DNA from: Mesorhizobium sp. NZP2077
GTDB lineage: Bacteria > Pseudomonadota > Alphaproteobacteria > Rhizobiales > Rhizobiaceae
Reading direction: 5' to 3'
Length of the DNA: 64,000 nucleotides
Assembly (NCBI RefSeq): GCF_013170805.1
Contig: NZ_CP051293.1
Coordinates: 4,284,001-4,348,000, forward strand
Part shown: piece after piece, positions 21,622 to 31,115 of the stretch
How positions within the stretch are numbered: position 1 is the stretch's first letter
How the letters are laid out: every line of letters begins with the position of its first letter
Made by a program: the position numbers and the translations under genes
Notes under the pieces: model-generated
Database searches by the model: none
What the model saw: the letters and a program-made list of their open reading frames with translations, nothing else
Told to the model about the DNA's origin: nothing

Positions 21622-22524
21622 CTAGGCGATAGCCATTACGCGCTTGTGGTCCTCGACTTCGGACAACAGCCAGTCCTGAAACAGGCCGGTGCCCGGCTTG
21701 TTGCCGATGCTGCGGCGCTGGTGCAGGTAGATGCCGGCCGGATAGGTGTGGCGGGCAGGAAACGGGGCGACAAGTTTGCCTTGCTGCAGAAAATCCTGTG
21801 CCATCATCGTGTCGGCAAGCGCTATTCCGGCGCCATTGATCGCCTCGCGCATGATCAGCGTGCAGTCATCCAGCGTTGTGCTGGATTTCGGCGTCGTGTC
21901 CACAACGCCTTCCTGCTCCAGCCAACGCTTCCATCTCATGCTCTCGCATTCATGGATCAGATGGTGGTTGACCAGATCGGCGGGCGATCGCAGCGGCACC
22001 GGTCCCTCGAGCAGCGAGGGCGCGCAGACCGGCGTCAGAACCAGCGGGATCAGCAGCGTCAAGGCCGGGCCGGCCTTGTAGACGAACTCGTCGACAATGG
22101 CCAAATCGAAGTTGGCGCGCTTGCCTGACGTCGAGATTTCCAGCTCCACCGCCGGATGCAGCCGGCGAAAGTTCGGTAGCCGGTCCGCCAGCCAAAGGTT
22201 CAGAACGGCCGGCACGCACAAGACCCTGACGCGTTGGGTCCTGCTGTGGGTCGGACCATCGGCGAGGCTGACATCGTCGGTGGCGCGCCAGATGGCCTCG
22301 AACGCTTCGGAGAGGCTGCGCGCATAGTAAGAGCCCCGGATGGTCGGCGTTATCTGGCGAAAGCCGCGCTCGAACAGATCCTGGCCGAGATTTCTTTCAA
22401 GTGCACGGATGTGGCGGCTGATGGCGGAGGGCGTCAGGTGCAATTCCTCGGCTGCATCCTTGACGCTGCCGAGACGTGCGGCGGCCTCGAAGGCGCGCAT
22501 GCCGTTAAGTGAGGGTAGAGCCAT
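21622..22524 (-). CDS. LysR-type transcriptional regulator (GcvA-like)
   Basis: The 300-residue protein has a winged helix-turn-helix at residues 5-62 (LNGMRAFEAAARLGSVKDAA, then LTPSAISRHIRALE) and a LysR substrate domain with VRVLCVPAVLNLWLADRLP. It is divergent from the peptide operon and lies upstream of the NCS1 gene on the same strand, so either could be its target. A perfect dyad at 22541-22565 lies 17 bases before the start and is a likely operator. ATG 22524 gives the standard LysR N-terminus. Confidence 0.93.
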   Translation of the reverse strand: MALPSLNGMRAFEAAARLGSVKDAAEELHLTPSAISRHIRALERNLGQDLFERGFRQITPTIRGSYYARSLSEAFEAIWRATDDVSLADGPTHSRTQRVRVLCVPAVLNLWLADRLPNFRRLHPAVELEISTSGKRANFDLAIVDEFVYKAGPALTLLIPLVLTPVCAPSLLEGPVPLRSPADLVNHHLIHECESMRWKRWLEQEGVVDTTPKSSTTLDDCTLIMREAINGAGIALADTMMAQDFLQQGKLVAPFPARHTYPAGIYLHQRRSIGNKPGTGLFQDWLLSEVEDHKRVMAIA

Positions 22525-22540
22525 TGGTCGATCATGAATT

Positions 22541-22565
22541 GTCGATTGAGTTTTTGTCAATCGAC
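22541..22565. promoter_or_regulatory. Perfect 9-bp inverted repeat, probable LysR operator
   Basis: GTCGATTGA and TCAATCGAC flank a 7-base GTTTTTG spacer. The position between divergent lysR and the aminopeptidase gene, and the symmetry, fit a LysR binding site; the strict T-N11-A pattern was not tested exhaustively. Confidence 0.7.
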
Positions 22566-22782
22566 TTGGGCAAAATTGGCGTTTGATCGCTCGCCCTGTT
22601 CGGGGATACCCAAGAGGCAAGAGCGACCAAGTCGCCACCTGAAAACAATTATTTGGGCCTCCGGCACCATTCCACCAACGGCAGAGACCAGCCCAACCGG
22701 TCTCCGCCATTGGCAGGCGAAGCTTTGCGCACAATGCATGCTGCGAGGCCGGAGTCTTCAGCAAATGGGAGAATGCCAATCT

Positions 22783-24297
22783 ATGCCTCAATCGCCAGTG
22801 CCGGTCTTTGAAGCGGCGGACGAGATTTCCGCGGAAACCTCTGTCGTCGTGATCTTGCAGACTGCCCAGACAGGCTTCGGCCCCCGGGCGGCGGCACTGG
22901 ACGCTGAAATGGGCGGCATTCTGTCCCGTGCCTGCTCCGAGCCGACCGTTCTGGCGGAGTCTGGCGCCTGCATCGATCTCATAGCTCCGCAGGCCGTATC
23001 GGCTCGGCGCGTGATCATCCTGGCCCTGGGCAAAGCCGAGGCCGTAAACGCCCTGTCACTGGCGCGCGCCGGCGGTTTGCTTGCCGCGCATCTGGAAGGC
23101 AAATGCGAATGCGCGGCCACGCTTGCCCTCGACCCCATCGCCGGTATCGACCTGCCTGCAGCCGAAATTCTGGCCCGCGTCGCGCTGGGCATGCGGCTGC
23201 GGCGCTATCGTTTCGACATGCGCAACCGGCGCCAGGGGGCGGGCTCGGATCGGACTTTGCGCGTGCAACTGATCGGGGCAAGCGGTGCGGATCTGGCCCT
23301 GGCGCTGGCGCGGATCAATGCCATTGCGGACGGCGTCGAATATGCGCGCACGCTGGTCAATTTGCCGCCGAACCATCTCCATCCTGACAATTTCCACGAT
23401 CATCTGGAGCCGCTGCGCGAAGCCGGCATCGACGTCGAAATACTCGATGCCACGCAACTGAAAGAGCTCGGCATGAACGCGCTGCTGGCGGTTGGCGCCG
23501 GCTCGGCGCGGCCGCCACGGGTCGCTGTCCTGCGCTATCGCGGCAAGGGCGCTCCTTCTCAACCGCTCGCCTTCGTCGGCAAGGGCGTCTGTTTCGATTC
23601 CGGCGGCCTCTGCATCAAGCGTCGCGAGCAGATGTTCGACATGAAGGCCGATATGGGCGGTGCGGCGGCTGTCGTCGGCCTGCTGATCGCGCTCGCCCGG
23701 CAAGGCAGCCCGGTGCATGCCGTCGGTGTTCTCGGCATCGCCGAGAACATGCCGTCGGGTACCGCGCTCAAGCCGCGCGATATCATCACGACGGCCTCTG
23801 GTCAGACCGTGGAAGTGTTCGACACGGATGCCGAAGGACGCCTGCTTCTGACCGACTGCCTGCATTATGCGGCGACGCGCTTCAATCCGTCGGTGATCGT
23901 CGATCTGGCGACGCTGACCTATTCGGTGACGCGCGGCCTCGGATCGATATTCGCTGGCCTGTTCAGCACCGACGATGCCATCGCGTCGCAGATGATCGCT
24001 GCCGGCGAAACGGTCGGCGAGCGGTTCTGGCGGCTGCCGCTCGACCGCGCCTACGATGAGGGGCTGCAATCGCCGTTCGCCGATCTCCGGCATCACGCCA
24101 AGGACATGGAGGATGGCGACGCTCCCTATGCGGCGGCGTTCCTGCGCCATTTCACCGAAGACCGCCCCTGGGTGCATCTCGACATCGCCGGCAAGGAACT
24201 GGCCGACGCCGATCGGCCGCTCGGCAGGCAAGGCGCCACGGCCTTCGGCGTGCAGATGCTGGAAGAGTGGGTGCAGGCCAGCCGAAGGTTCAACTAA
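22783..24297 (+). CDS. M17 leucyl aminopeptidase family protein
   Basis: This cytosolic zinc/manganese aminopeptidase of 504 residues releases N-terminal residues from peptides. The C-terminal catalytic domain shows FVGKGVCFDSGGLCIK, DMKADMGGAAAV and VFDTDAEGRLLLTD. The family signature is usually NTDAEGRL, so an aspartate replaces the first asparagine. I chose ATG 22783, about 10 bases after GGGAGA; an ATG at 22765 is possible. It leads an operon with a second peptidase and a peptide ABC importer. Confidence 0.92.
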   Translation: MPQSPVPVFEAADEISAETSVVVILQTAQTGFGPRAAALDAEMGGILSRACSEPTVLAESGACIDLIAPQAVSARRVIILALGKAEAVNALSLARAGGLLAAHLEGKCECAATLALDPIAGIDLPAAEILARVALGMRLRRYRFDMRNRRQGAGSDRTLRVQLIGASGADLALALARINAIADGVEYARTLVNLPPNHLHPDNFHDHLEPLREAGIDVEILDATQLKELGMNALLAVGAGSARPPRVAVLRYRGKGAPSQPLAFVGKGVCFDSGGLCIKRREQMFDMKADMGGAAAVVGLLIALARQGSPVHAVGVLGIAENMPSGTALKPRDIITTASGQTVEVFDTDAEGRLLLTDCLHYAATRFNPSVIVDLATLTYSVTRGLGSIFAGLFSTDDAIASQMIAAGETVGERFWRLPLDRAYDEGLQSPFADLRHHAKDMEDGDAPYAAAFLRHFTEDRPWVHLDIAGKELADADRPLGRQGATAFGVQMLEEWVQASRRFN

Positions 24298-24351
24298 GCG
24301 GCGGCTGTACGGACAACAACGAGATGTGTTCAAACGGGATGGGAAATCGGG

Positions 24352-25254
24352 ATGTCGGCTGAGATCATTGGCAGGGAAAGGCGGGCCGCTTTCGGCAGCT
24401 ACGAGACCTGGTATCGCATCTCCGGCGACCTCGATGCCGACAAGGCCCCGGTGGTGATCCTGCATGGCGGGCCGGGTGCTGCCTACAACTATGTCGATGC
24501 CTACAAGCTTCTCGCCCGACGGGGTCGCGCCGTCATCCACTACGACCAGTTGGGCTGCGGCAATTCCACTTTGTTGCCGCAGATGGGTGCCGATTTCTGG
24601 ACGCCCAAACTCTTCATCGACGAGCTTGAAAACCTCGTCGATCATCTCGGCATCCGCGCGGGTTTCCACGTGCTGGGCCAAAGCTGGGGCGGCATGCTGG
24701 GCGCCGAATATGGGGTCACGCGACCGAAGGGCCTGAAGTCGCTGACCATCGCCAACTCGCCGGCTTCGATGAAGCTGTGGGTCGAAGAAGCCAACCGGCT
24801 GCGCGCCGACCTGCCCGTGGATGTGCAGGAGACGCTGACCCGCCACGAGCAGGCCGGCACGACGGACGATCCGGCCTACCAGGAAGCGACGATGCGGTTC
24901 TACGAACGGCACGTCTGCCGCGTGCCTTTCCCGCCCGAAGTGACGGAGACCTTCGCCCAGATCGCACGCAATCCGACCGTTTATCATGTGATGAACGGGC
25001 CGAACGAGTTCCACGTCATCGGAACCCTGAAGAACTGGAGCATCGTCGAGCGCCTGCCGGCCATCGATGTTCCGACATTGATCATATCAGGTCGCTATGA
25101 CGAGGCCACGCCAGCGACCGTGCAGCCGTTCAAGGACGGCATCAAAGGATCGCACTGGGAGATATTCGAGCATTCCAGCCACATGCCGCATGTCGAGGAG
25201 CAAGAAGCGTGCATGCAGGTGGTGGGAGACTTCTTGGACGACAACGACAACTGA
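24352..25254 (+). CDS. Proline iminopeptidase-family hydrolase (S33)
   Basis: This 300-residue alpha/beta hydrolase has the oxyanion motif HGGPGAAYNY, YDQLGCGNS, the nucleophile elbow GQSWGGMLG with the catalytic serine, and a C-terminal HMPHVEE for the histidine. These are hallmarks of proline iminopeptidases and related L-amino-acid amidases. It lies between the M17 peptidase and the ABC substrate-binding protein genes, which supports peptide breakdown after uptake. No signal peptide is seen. Confidence 0.9.
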   Translation: MSAEIIGRERRAAFGSYETWYRISGDLDADKAPVVILHGGPGAAYNYVDAYKLLARRGRAVIHYDQLGCGNSTLLPQMGADFWTPKLFIDELENLVDHLGIRAGFHVLGQSWGGMLGAEYGVTRPKGLKSLTIANSPASMKLWVEEANRLRADLPVDVQETLTRHEQAGTTDDPAYQEATMRFYERHVCRVPFPPEVTETFAQIARNPTVYHVMNGPNEFHVIGTLKNWSIVERLPAIDVPTLIISGRYDEATPATVQPFKDGIKGSHWEIFEHSSHMPHVEEQEACMQVVGDFLDDNDN

Positions 25255-25271
25255 GAAAAGGGGAATAAAAC

Positions 25272-26933
25272 ATGAAGAAACTGCTTCTGGCGGCATCAGC
25301 CGCTGCATTGCTGGCCGGCACATGGCTGGCCCCGGCACAGGCCGAATACCTCAAGGAGCACCGAGGCGGCACCACCCGCCTTCTGGCCCGCTCGGCGGCG
25401 GGAACGCTCGATCCGCACATCAACTACACCGACCAGGGCTGGCAGATGTACCAGCCGATCTATGACGGCCTGGTGGCCTTCCGCAAGGCAGAGGGCATGG
25501 ACGGCTTCACCATCGTTCCCGATCTCGCCGAGGCGCTGCCGCAGGTCAGCAATGACGGCAAGACCTTCACCTTCAAGCTGCGCAAGGGCATAAAATTCTC
25601 CAGCGGCGGGGATGTTGGCGTGAAGGACGTTGTCGCCTCCTTCCAGCGCATCTTCAAGATCTCCGGACCGACCTCCGGCACCTTCTATGCCGGCATCGTC
25701 GGCGCCGACAAATGCCTGGCCGACGCCAAGAGCTGCACGCTGGATGGCGGTGTTGTCGGCGATGAAGCCGCCGGCACCATCACTCTCAATCTCACCAAGC
25801 CTGATGCCGAGATCCTCTACAAGCTTGCCTTGCCGCACGCCGTGGTGCTGCCGGCGGACACGCCCGCCGAAGACATGGGCTCCAAGCCCATTCCCAGCAC
25901 CGGCGCTTACATGATCTCCGCCTTCGATCCCAACAAGGGCATGACGGTGTCGCGCAACCCCAATTTCAAGCAGTGGAGCGAGGAGGCGCAGCCGGACGGT
26001 TACCCGGATGTCGTACAATATGATTTCGGCCTGTCCGAGGAAGCAGCCGTCACGGCGATCCAGAACGGCGAAGCCGACTGGATGTTCGATGCGCTGCCGA
26101 GCGACCGTTTGGGCGAACTCGGCAGCAAGTCCATGGACCAGCTGCACATCTCGCCGCTTTCGGCGTGGTGGTACGCGCCGCTGAACAACCGTCTCGCGCC
26201 GTTCGACAACGAAAAGGCGCGCCAGGCCGTTGCCTATGCGATCGATCGCAACACGCTGGTCAAGCTGTTCGGCGGCAAGGTGCTGGCTTCGCCGGTCTGC
26301 CAGGTTCTGCCGCCGGATTTCCCCGGGCATGAGGACTATTGCCCCTTCACCAAGAACCCCGGAGCCAAATGGTCGGCGCCGGATCTCGACAAGGCTAAGC
26401 AACTCGTCGAAGAATCCGGCACCAAGGGCCAGAAGGTGACGATCATCGTCGAGGACACCGCCATTTCGCGCTCGATCGGCGTCTATCTGCAGAGCGTGTT
26501 GACCACCATCGGCTATGTCGCCGATGTCAAGCCGATCTCGTCCAACATCCAGTTCACCTATATCCAGAACACCAACAACAAGGTGCAGATGTCCGTCACC
26601 CAGTGGTACAAGGACTATCCGGCGGCGTCAGACTTCCTGAACATCCTGTTCAGCTGCGCCTCCTTCCGTGAAGGTTCGGATGCTTCGATCAACATCGCCG
26701 GCTTCTGCGACAAGGATATCGACGCCAAGATGCAAAAGGCGCTGGACCTCGGCGTGACCGACCAAACAGCCGCCGACAAGATGTGGGCCGAAATCGACAG
26801 GCAAATCACGGACAAGGCGCCGGCCGTCGGCCTCTTCACGCCGAAGAGGCTTGACTTCGTCAGCAAACGGGTCGGCAATTTCAAGTTCAACCGGCAGTTC
26901 AACTGGATGATCACCCAGTCCTGGGTACAGTAA
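25272..26933 (+). CDS. Peptide ABC transporter substrate-binding protein (SBP family 5)
   Basis: The 553-residue periplasmic receptor starts with a signal peptide ending in LAPAQA and has the DppA/OppA-family layout: DPHINYTDQGWQMYQPIYDG, then FKLRKGIKFSSGGDV, and RQAVAYAIDRNTLVKL near residue 320. It starts 17 bases after the S33 hydrolase gene with GAAAAGGGG as ribosome site. The two peptidase genes upstream suggest a di- or oligopeptide ligand; nickel, glutathione and opines are alternatives in this family. Confidence 0.93.
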   Translation: MKKLLLAASAAALLAGTWLAPAQAEYLKEHRGGTTRLLARSAAGTLDPHINYTDQGWQMYQPIYDGLVAFRKAEGMDGFTIVPDLAEALPQVSNDGKTFTFKLRKGIKFSSGGDVGVKDVVASFQRIFKISGPTSGTFYAGIVGADKCLADAKSCTLDGGVVGDEAAGTITLNLTKPDAEILYKLALPHAVVLPADTPAEDMGSKPIPSTGAYMISAFDPNKGMTVSRNPNFKQWSEEAQPDGYPDVVQYDFGLSEEAAVTAIQNGEADWMFDALPSDRLGELGSKSMDQLHISPLSAWWYAPLNNRLAPFDNEKARQAVAYAIDRNTLVKLFGGKVLASPVCQVLPPDFPGHEDYCPFTKNPGAKWSAPDLDKAKQLVEESGTKGQKVTIIVEDTAISRSIGVYLQSVLTTIGYVADVKPISSNIQFTYIQNTNNKVQMSVTQWYKDYPAASDFLNILFSCASFREGSDASINIAGFCDKDIDAKMQKALDLGVTDQTAADKMWAEIDRQITDKAPAVGLFTPKRLDFVSKRVGNFKFNRQFNWMITQSWVQ

Positions 26934-26955
26934 CGAGCTGCAGAGGGACACGTCC

Positions 26956-27972
26956 GTGTCGAACCAAGCTGTCGCCTTGCCGCGCAAGACGCGAGGGCCT
27001 TGGGCCGTCGCCTTTGCGAAGCTGGCAACGGACAGGGCTGCCATGGCATCCTTGGCCGTGTTCCTCCTCATCGTCCTTGCCTGCCTCAGCGCGCCCTTCT
27101 ACGCGAAATGGGCCGGCGTGGACCCGTTCGCCTCGACGCTCGACGCCGTCATTCAGATCGACGGCGCCGACGTTCCCGTAATGGAGCAGTCCACCGAGGG
27201 GCTCGGGCTTGGCTACACGCCGCTCGGTCCGACCTGGCGGCTCGGCAACTATTTCCTTGGCGCCGACAGCCAGGGGCGCGATGTCATGGCCAGGATGCTC
27301 TATGGCGGGCTGAGCTCGCTGCTGATCTCCGGAGCAGCCACCATCTTCACCCTGCTCATCGGCACGGCGGCGGGATTGATCGCCGGCTATTTCGGCGGCA
27401 TCACCGATACGGTGCTGTCGCGCTTGCTGGATGTGCTTTGGGCATTTCCGATCTACCTGCTGGCGATTTCGCTCTCCATCGTCACCATCGCGCAAGGCAT
27501 CAGGATCGGTCCGATCGAGATCGAGTCCGGCAGCCTCTGGCTGCCGGTCATCATCATCGGCATCGTCTACGTGCCCTATGTGGCGCGCCCGATACGCGGA
27601 CAGGTGCTATCGCTGCGTCACAGCGAGTTCGTATTCGCCGCGATCAATCTGGGCGTGCCGGGATGGCGCATCCTGTGGCGCGATATCCTGCCCAACATCA
27701 CCACCACGCTCATCGTCTTCGTGCCGCTGATGATGGCGCTGAACATGCTGACGGAATCGGCACTTTCCTTCCTGTCGATCGGCGTGCAGCCGCCGGCCGC
27801 GAGCTGGGGCACCATCATCCAGGACGGGCAGGCGCTGCTTTACACCAGGCCGCTGGTGGCGCTGGTGCCGGGCCTGGCGATCGCGGTTTCCGTCATGGCG
27901 CTCAATGTCTTCGGCGACGGCCTGCGCGACGCGCTCGACCCGCGCTCCAAGGTTCGGCTGGGGCGCGACTGA
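26956..27972 (+). CDS. Peptide ABC transporter permease (DppC/OppC type)
   Basis: The 338-residue inner-membrane subunit has an OppC-N region at about residues 20-50, a periplasmic segment, and LGADSQGRDVMARMLYGGLS followed by the permease core with the EAA-like loop NLGVPGWRILWRDILPN. GTG 26956 is the start, with GAGGGA upstream. Its stop overlaps the next permease start (TGATG). The C-type permease precedes the B-type, reversing the usual dppBC order. Confidence 0.93.
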   Translation: MSNQAVALPRKTRGPWAVAFAKLATDRAAMASLAVFLLIVLACLSAPFYAKWAGVDPFASTLDAVIQIDGADVPVMEQSTEGLGLGYTPLGPTWRLGNYFLGADSQGRDVMARMLYGGLSSLLISGAATIFTLLIGTAAGLIAGYFGGITDTVLSRLLDVLWAFPIYLLAISLSIVTIAQGIRIGPIEIESGSLWLPVIIIGIVYVPYVARPIRGQVLSLRHSEFVFAAINLGVPGWRILWRDILPNITTTLIVFVPLMMALNMLTESALSFLSIGVQPPAASWGTIIQDGQALLYTRPLVALVPGLAIAVSVMALNVFGDGLRDALDPRSKVRLGRD

Positions 27973-28943
27973 TGTTTTACGCCATCCTGCGCCGTTTCGG
28001 TCAGATGCTGTTCGTCATGTTCGGCATCTCGGTCATCGTCTTCCTGATCTTTTTCGCGACGCCGGGCGCCGACCCGGCGGCGCGCATCGCCGGCCGCAAT
28101 GCGTCGCCCGAAGTGTTGGAGGCGGTGCGCCACAGTTTTGGCTTCGACCGGCCGCTCTACGTGCAATATGTGAAGATGATGGAGAAGATCTTCGTCACCG
28201 GCGACCTGACCTCCTTCGTCAACCGTGGCTGGAAGGTGGTGCCTGCGGTGATGGATTCCATTCCCGTCACGCTGTCGCTGGTGTTCGGGGCGGCGATCCT
28301 GTGGGTGGTCGTCTCCATCATCATCGGCATCGTTGCCGCCGCCACCCGCGGCAGCTGGCTGGACAAGCTTCTGATGGCGCTGGGGCTGCTCGGCATTTCC
28401 ATGCCGGTCTACTGGCTGGGCGAGGTGATGAACCTGATCACCCAAAGCCGCTACCACGACAGCTGGGCGTTCTCCTGGGTGCCGCCGCTCGGTTACAAGA
28501 ATTTCTCCGACGATCCCAAAGGCTGGTTCCTGACACTGGTCATACCGTGGATCACGCTGGCTATTCTCTATATCGGCATCTATGGACGCGTGTTGCGCGC
28601 GGCGATCATCGAATCCATGCAGGAAGACTTTATCCGCACGGCCCGAGCCAAGGGCCTGTCGGAGACCCGCATCCTGCTGCGCCATGCCTTGCGCACGTCG
28701 CTCATCGCCTTTGTCACCTTGTTCGGCCTCGACTTCGGCGCCCTGGTGGGGGGCTCTGCCCTTTTGACCGAGGTGGTGTTCGGGTTGAACGGCATCGGCA
28801 AGCTCACTTATGACGCGCTGCAGAACCTTGATCTGCCGATGATCATGGCAACGGTGATGTATGCGTCCATGTTCGTGGTGGTCGCCAATGCGGTCGTCGA
28901 TTTCGTCTACATCCTGCTCGATCCGCGCTTGAGGACATCATGA
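27972..28943 (+). CDS. Peptide ABC transporter permease (DppB/OppB type)
   Basis: The 323-residue inner-membrane subunit starts MFYAILRRFGQMLFVMFGIS, the typical DppB N-terminus, and holds the EAA-like loop RTARAKGLSETRILLRHALR near residue 225. It pairs with the preceding DppC-type protein to form the channel. Start and stop overlap both neighbours (TGATG and ATGA), indicating tight translational coupling within the operon. Confidence 0.94.
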   Translation: MFYAILRRFGQMLFVMFGISVIVFLIFFATPGADPAARIAGRNASPEVLEAVRHSFGFDRPLYVQYVKMMEKIFVTGDLTSFVNRGWKVVPAVMDSIPVTLSLVFGAAILWVVVSIIIGIVAAATRGSWLDKLLMALGLLGISMPVYWLGEVMNLITQSRYHDSWAFSWVPPLGYKNFSDDPKGWFLTLVIPWITLAILYIGIYGRVLRAAIIESMQEDFIRTARAKGLSETRILLRHALRTSLIAFVTLFGLDFGALVGGSALLTEVVFGLNGIGKLTYDALQNLDLPMIMATVMYASMFVVVANAVVDFVYILLDPRLRTS

Positions 28944-29899
28944 TACTGTCGGTGCGCGACCTCAAAGTATCCTTCCGCACCGATGGCGGCCTGGTGCGGG
29001 CCATCGACGGCGTCTCCTTCGACCTCGAGGAGAGCGAGATCCTCGGTGTCGTGGGCGAATCCGGTTCCGGCAAGACGGTGTCGCTGCTGGCCGTGATGGG
29101 CCTCATCACCGATCCCAACGCGGTCATCGAAGGCTCGATCCGCTACAAAAGCCGTGAGCTTGTCGGATTACCACCGCGCGAGCTGAGGCGGCTGCGCGGC
29201 AATGAGATCGCGATGATCTTCCAGGATCCGATGACGGCGCTGACGCCGGTCTACACGATCGGCTGGCAGATCGCCGAGCAGATCCGCGCGCACCAAAATA
29301 TCAGCAAGGCCAAGGCGATGGAGCGCGTCGAAGAATTGCTGGCCGAGGTGAATTTTCCAAACCCGCACGAGGCGATGTCACGCTATCCGCACCAGCTTTC
29401 CGGCGGCATGCGGCAGCGCGCGGTGATCGCCATGGCTTTGTCGTGCAATCCGGCGCTGCTGGTGGCGGACGAGCCGACCACGGCGCTCGACGTCACGGTG
29501 CAGGCCGGCATTCTCGACCTCGTTCGCAAGCTGCGTGCGACGCACAAATCGGCGGTGGTCTTCATCACGCATGATATGGGCGTCGTCTCCGAACTCGCCG
29601 ACCGGGTGATGGTCATGTATGCCGGCCGCGTGGTGGAACGCGGCAGCCGCATGGAGCTGTTTTCCGACCCGCGACATCCCTATACGCGTGCGCTGCTCGG
29701 TTCGATCCCGCCGCTGACTGGCGAAAAACCGCGCCGCCTGCCGGCCATACCCGGCTCGCCGCCGTCGCTGCTGCGCTTGCCGCAAGGCTGCGCCTTCGGT
29801 CCGCGTTGTCCCGTTCAATACGAACCCTGCGTGACCGGCAAGCCCGACCTCGGCATCGGCACGCATGCAGCGGCATGCTACCGGGTGGCACAGGCATGA
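28940..29899 (+). CDS. Peptide ABC transporter ATPase (DppD/OppD type)
   Basis: The 319-residue cytoplasmic ATPase has Walker A GESGSGKT near residue 37, the ABC signature LSGGMRQR and Walker B ALLVADEPT. A C-terminal oligopeptide-transporter domain contains CAFGPRCPVQYEPC, whose cysteines bind an iron-sulfur cluster in some homologues. The ATG overlaps the upstream stop (ATGA), and the downstream ATPase overlaps its end the same way. Confidence 0.95.
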   Translation: MILSVRDLKVSFRTDGGLVRAIDGVSFDLEESEILGVVGESGSGKTVSLLAVMGLITDPNAVIEGSIRYKSRELVGLPPRELRRLRGNEIAMIFQDPMTALTPVYTIGWQIAEQIRAHQNISKAKAMERVEELLAEVNFPNPHEAMSRYPHQLSGGMRQRAVIAMALSCNPALLVADEPTTALDVTVQAGILDLVRKLRATHKSAVVFITHDMGVVSELADRVMVMYAGRVVERGSRMELFSDPRHPYTRALLGSIPPLTGEKPRRLPAIPGSPPSLLRLPQGCAFGPRCPVQYEPCVTGKPDLGIGTHAAACYRVAQA

Positions 29900-30894
29900 G
29901 CGGACCGATGACCGACAAAGATCGTCCGATCCTCGAGACGCGCTCGCTGGGAAAGCGGTTTTCGATCGGCAGCCGATTTTCCGCCGAGGGCAAGCGAACC
30001 GTGCATGCGGTCGACAATGTTTCGCTCACCGTGCGGCGCGGCGAGACCGTCGGGCTGGTCGGCGAATCCGGATGCGGCAAGTCCACATTAGCGCGCTGCC
30101 TGGTGAGGCTTTACGACATAACTGACGGTGAGCTGCTGTTCGAAGGCGAGGACATCACCTCGAAATCGCTGTCCGAACTCAGGCCGCTGCGGCGCCGCCT
30201 GCAAATGGTGTTCCAGGATCCGTCAGCCTCGCTCAATCCGCGCCGGCGTGTCGGCGATCTGGTGGCCGAGCCGCTGCGCATCCATGGCAAGCTCTCGTCC
30301 CGCGAGATCACCGCGCGCGTCGCCGAACTGTTCGACCTCGTCGGGCTGCTGCCGGACCATGTCATGCGTTATCCCCATGAATTCTCAGGCGGCCAGCGCC
30401 AGCGCGTCGGCATTGCGCGGGCAATTGCCCTCAACCCGGATCTCGTCGTGTTGGACGAACCGGTCTCGGCGCTCGACGTCTCGGTGCAGGCGCAGATCGT
30501 CAACCTGCTTGCCGATCTGCAGGAGAAGCTGAACCTCACCTACATCTTCATCGCCCACGACCTGTCGGTGGTGCGTCAGGTGTCGACCCGCATCGCGGTC
30601 ATGTATCTCGGTTCGATCGTCGAGGAAGGGCCGGCTGAAGAGGTGTTCGCGGCGCCAGCCCACCCTTACAGCCAGGCGCTGATCTCGGCGGTTCCGGTCG
30701 TCGAGACGACGCCCAGCGGGACGCGCAAGCGCATCATCCTGACCGGTGACGTGCCGAGCCCGCGGAAACCGCCATCCGGCTGCCGTTTCCACCCCCGATG
30801 CCCGATCGCGGTTGAGCGCTGCCGCACGGAGCGGCCGGAACTGAGGGAATATCGACCCGGCCGCAAAGTAGCCTGCCATTTCCCGACGGTTTAG
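29896..30894 (+). CDS. Peptide ABC transporter ATPase (DppF/OppF type)
   Basis: The 332-residue partner ATPase carries Walker A GESGCGKST, signature FSGGQRQR and Walker B LVVLDEPVSALDVS, then the C-terminal GCRFHPRCPIAVERC cysteine cluster. I chose ATG 29896, which overlaps the dppD-like stop; a longer frame to 29806 lies wholly inside the upstream gene. Its stop codon is also the first bases of a RIME-like repeat, which probably ends the operon. Confidence 0.95.
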   Translation: MSGPMTDKDRPILETRSLGKRFSIGSRFSAEGKRTVHAVDNVSLTVRRGETVGLVGESGCGKSTLARCLVRLYDITDGELLFEGEDITSKSLSELRPLRRRLQMVFQDPSASLNPRRRVGDLVAEPLRIHGKLSSREITARVAELFDLVGLLPDHVMRYPHEFSGGQRQRVGIARAIALNPDLVVLDEPVSALDVSVQAQIVNLLADLQEKLNLTYIFIAHDLSVVRQVSTRIAVMYLGSIVEEGPAEEVFAAPAHPYSQALISAVPVVETTPSGTRKRIILTGDVPSPRKPPSGCRFHPRCPIAVERCRTERPELREYRPGRKVACHFPTV

Positions 30895-30995
30895 AGCAAT
30901 TCCAGGAAAAGTGTGAAACAGTTTTCCGTCAGGAATTGCGTCGAAACAAAGAGATAGAGCGGTTCGCCGTTTCCGTGAAACGGTGAATCGCTCCA
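30892..30995 (+). repeat. RIME-like palindromic intergenic repeat, copy 1
   Basis: About 104 bases made of two hairpin-forming halves (GCAATTCC...GGAATTGC, and GCGGTTCGCCGTTTCC...). A closely similar copy is at 54841-54941 and a half copy in reverse at 54054-54121. Elements of this kind are dispersed in rhizobial genomes. Confidence 0.85.
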
Positions 30996-31115
30996 GCCGG
31001 CATCCATTGACCAAAAGATTTTTCAAAGATTCTGTTTTCTGGGTGGAACCAACCGCCTGACAGCGCGTTTCATTGGGTTCGATCGAGCGGCATCGCGATC
31101 GACCGGGAGGAAACA

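Noticed and set aside
23056..25014. 652-residue minus-strand frame
   Set aside because: Antisense shadow of the two peptidase genes, rich in Arg, His and Gln without domains.
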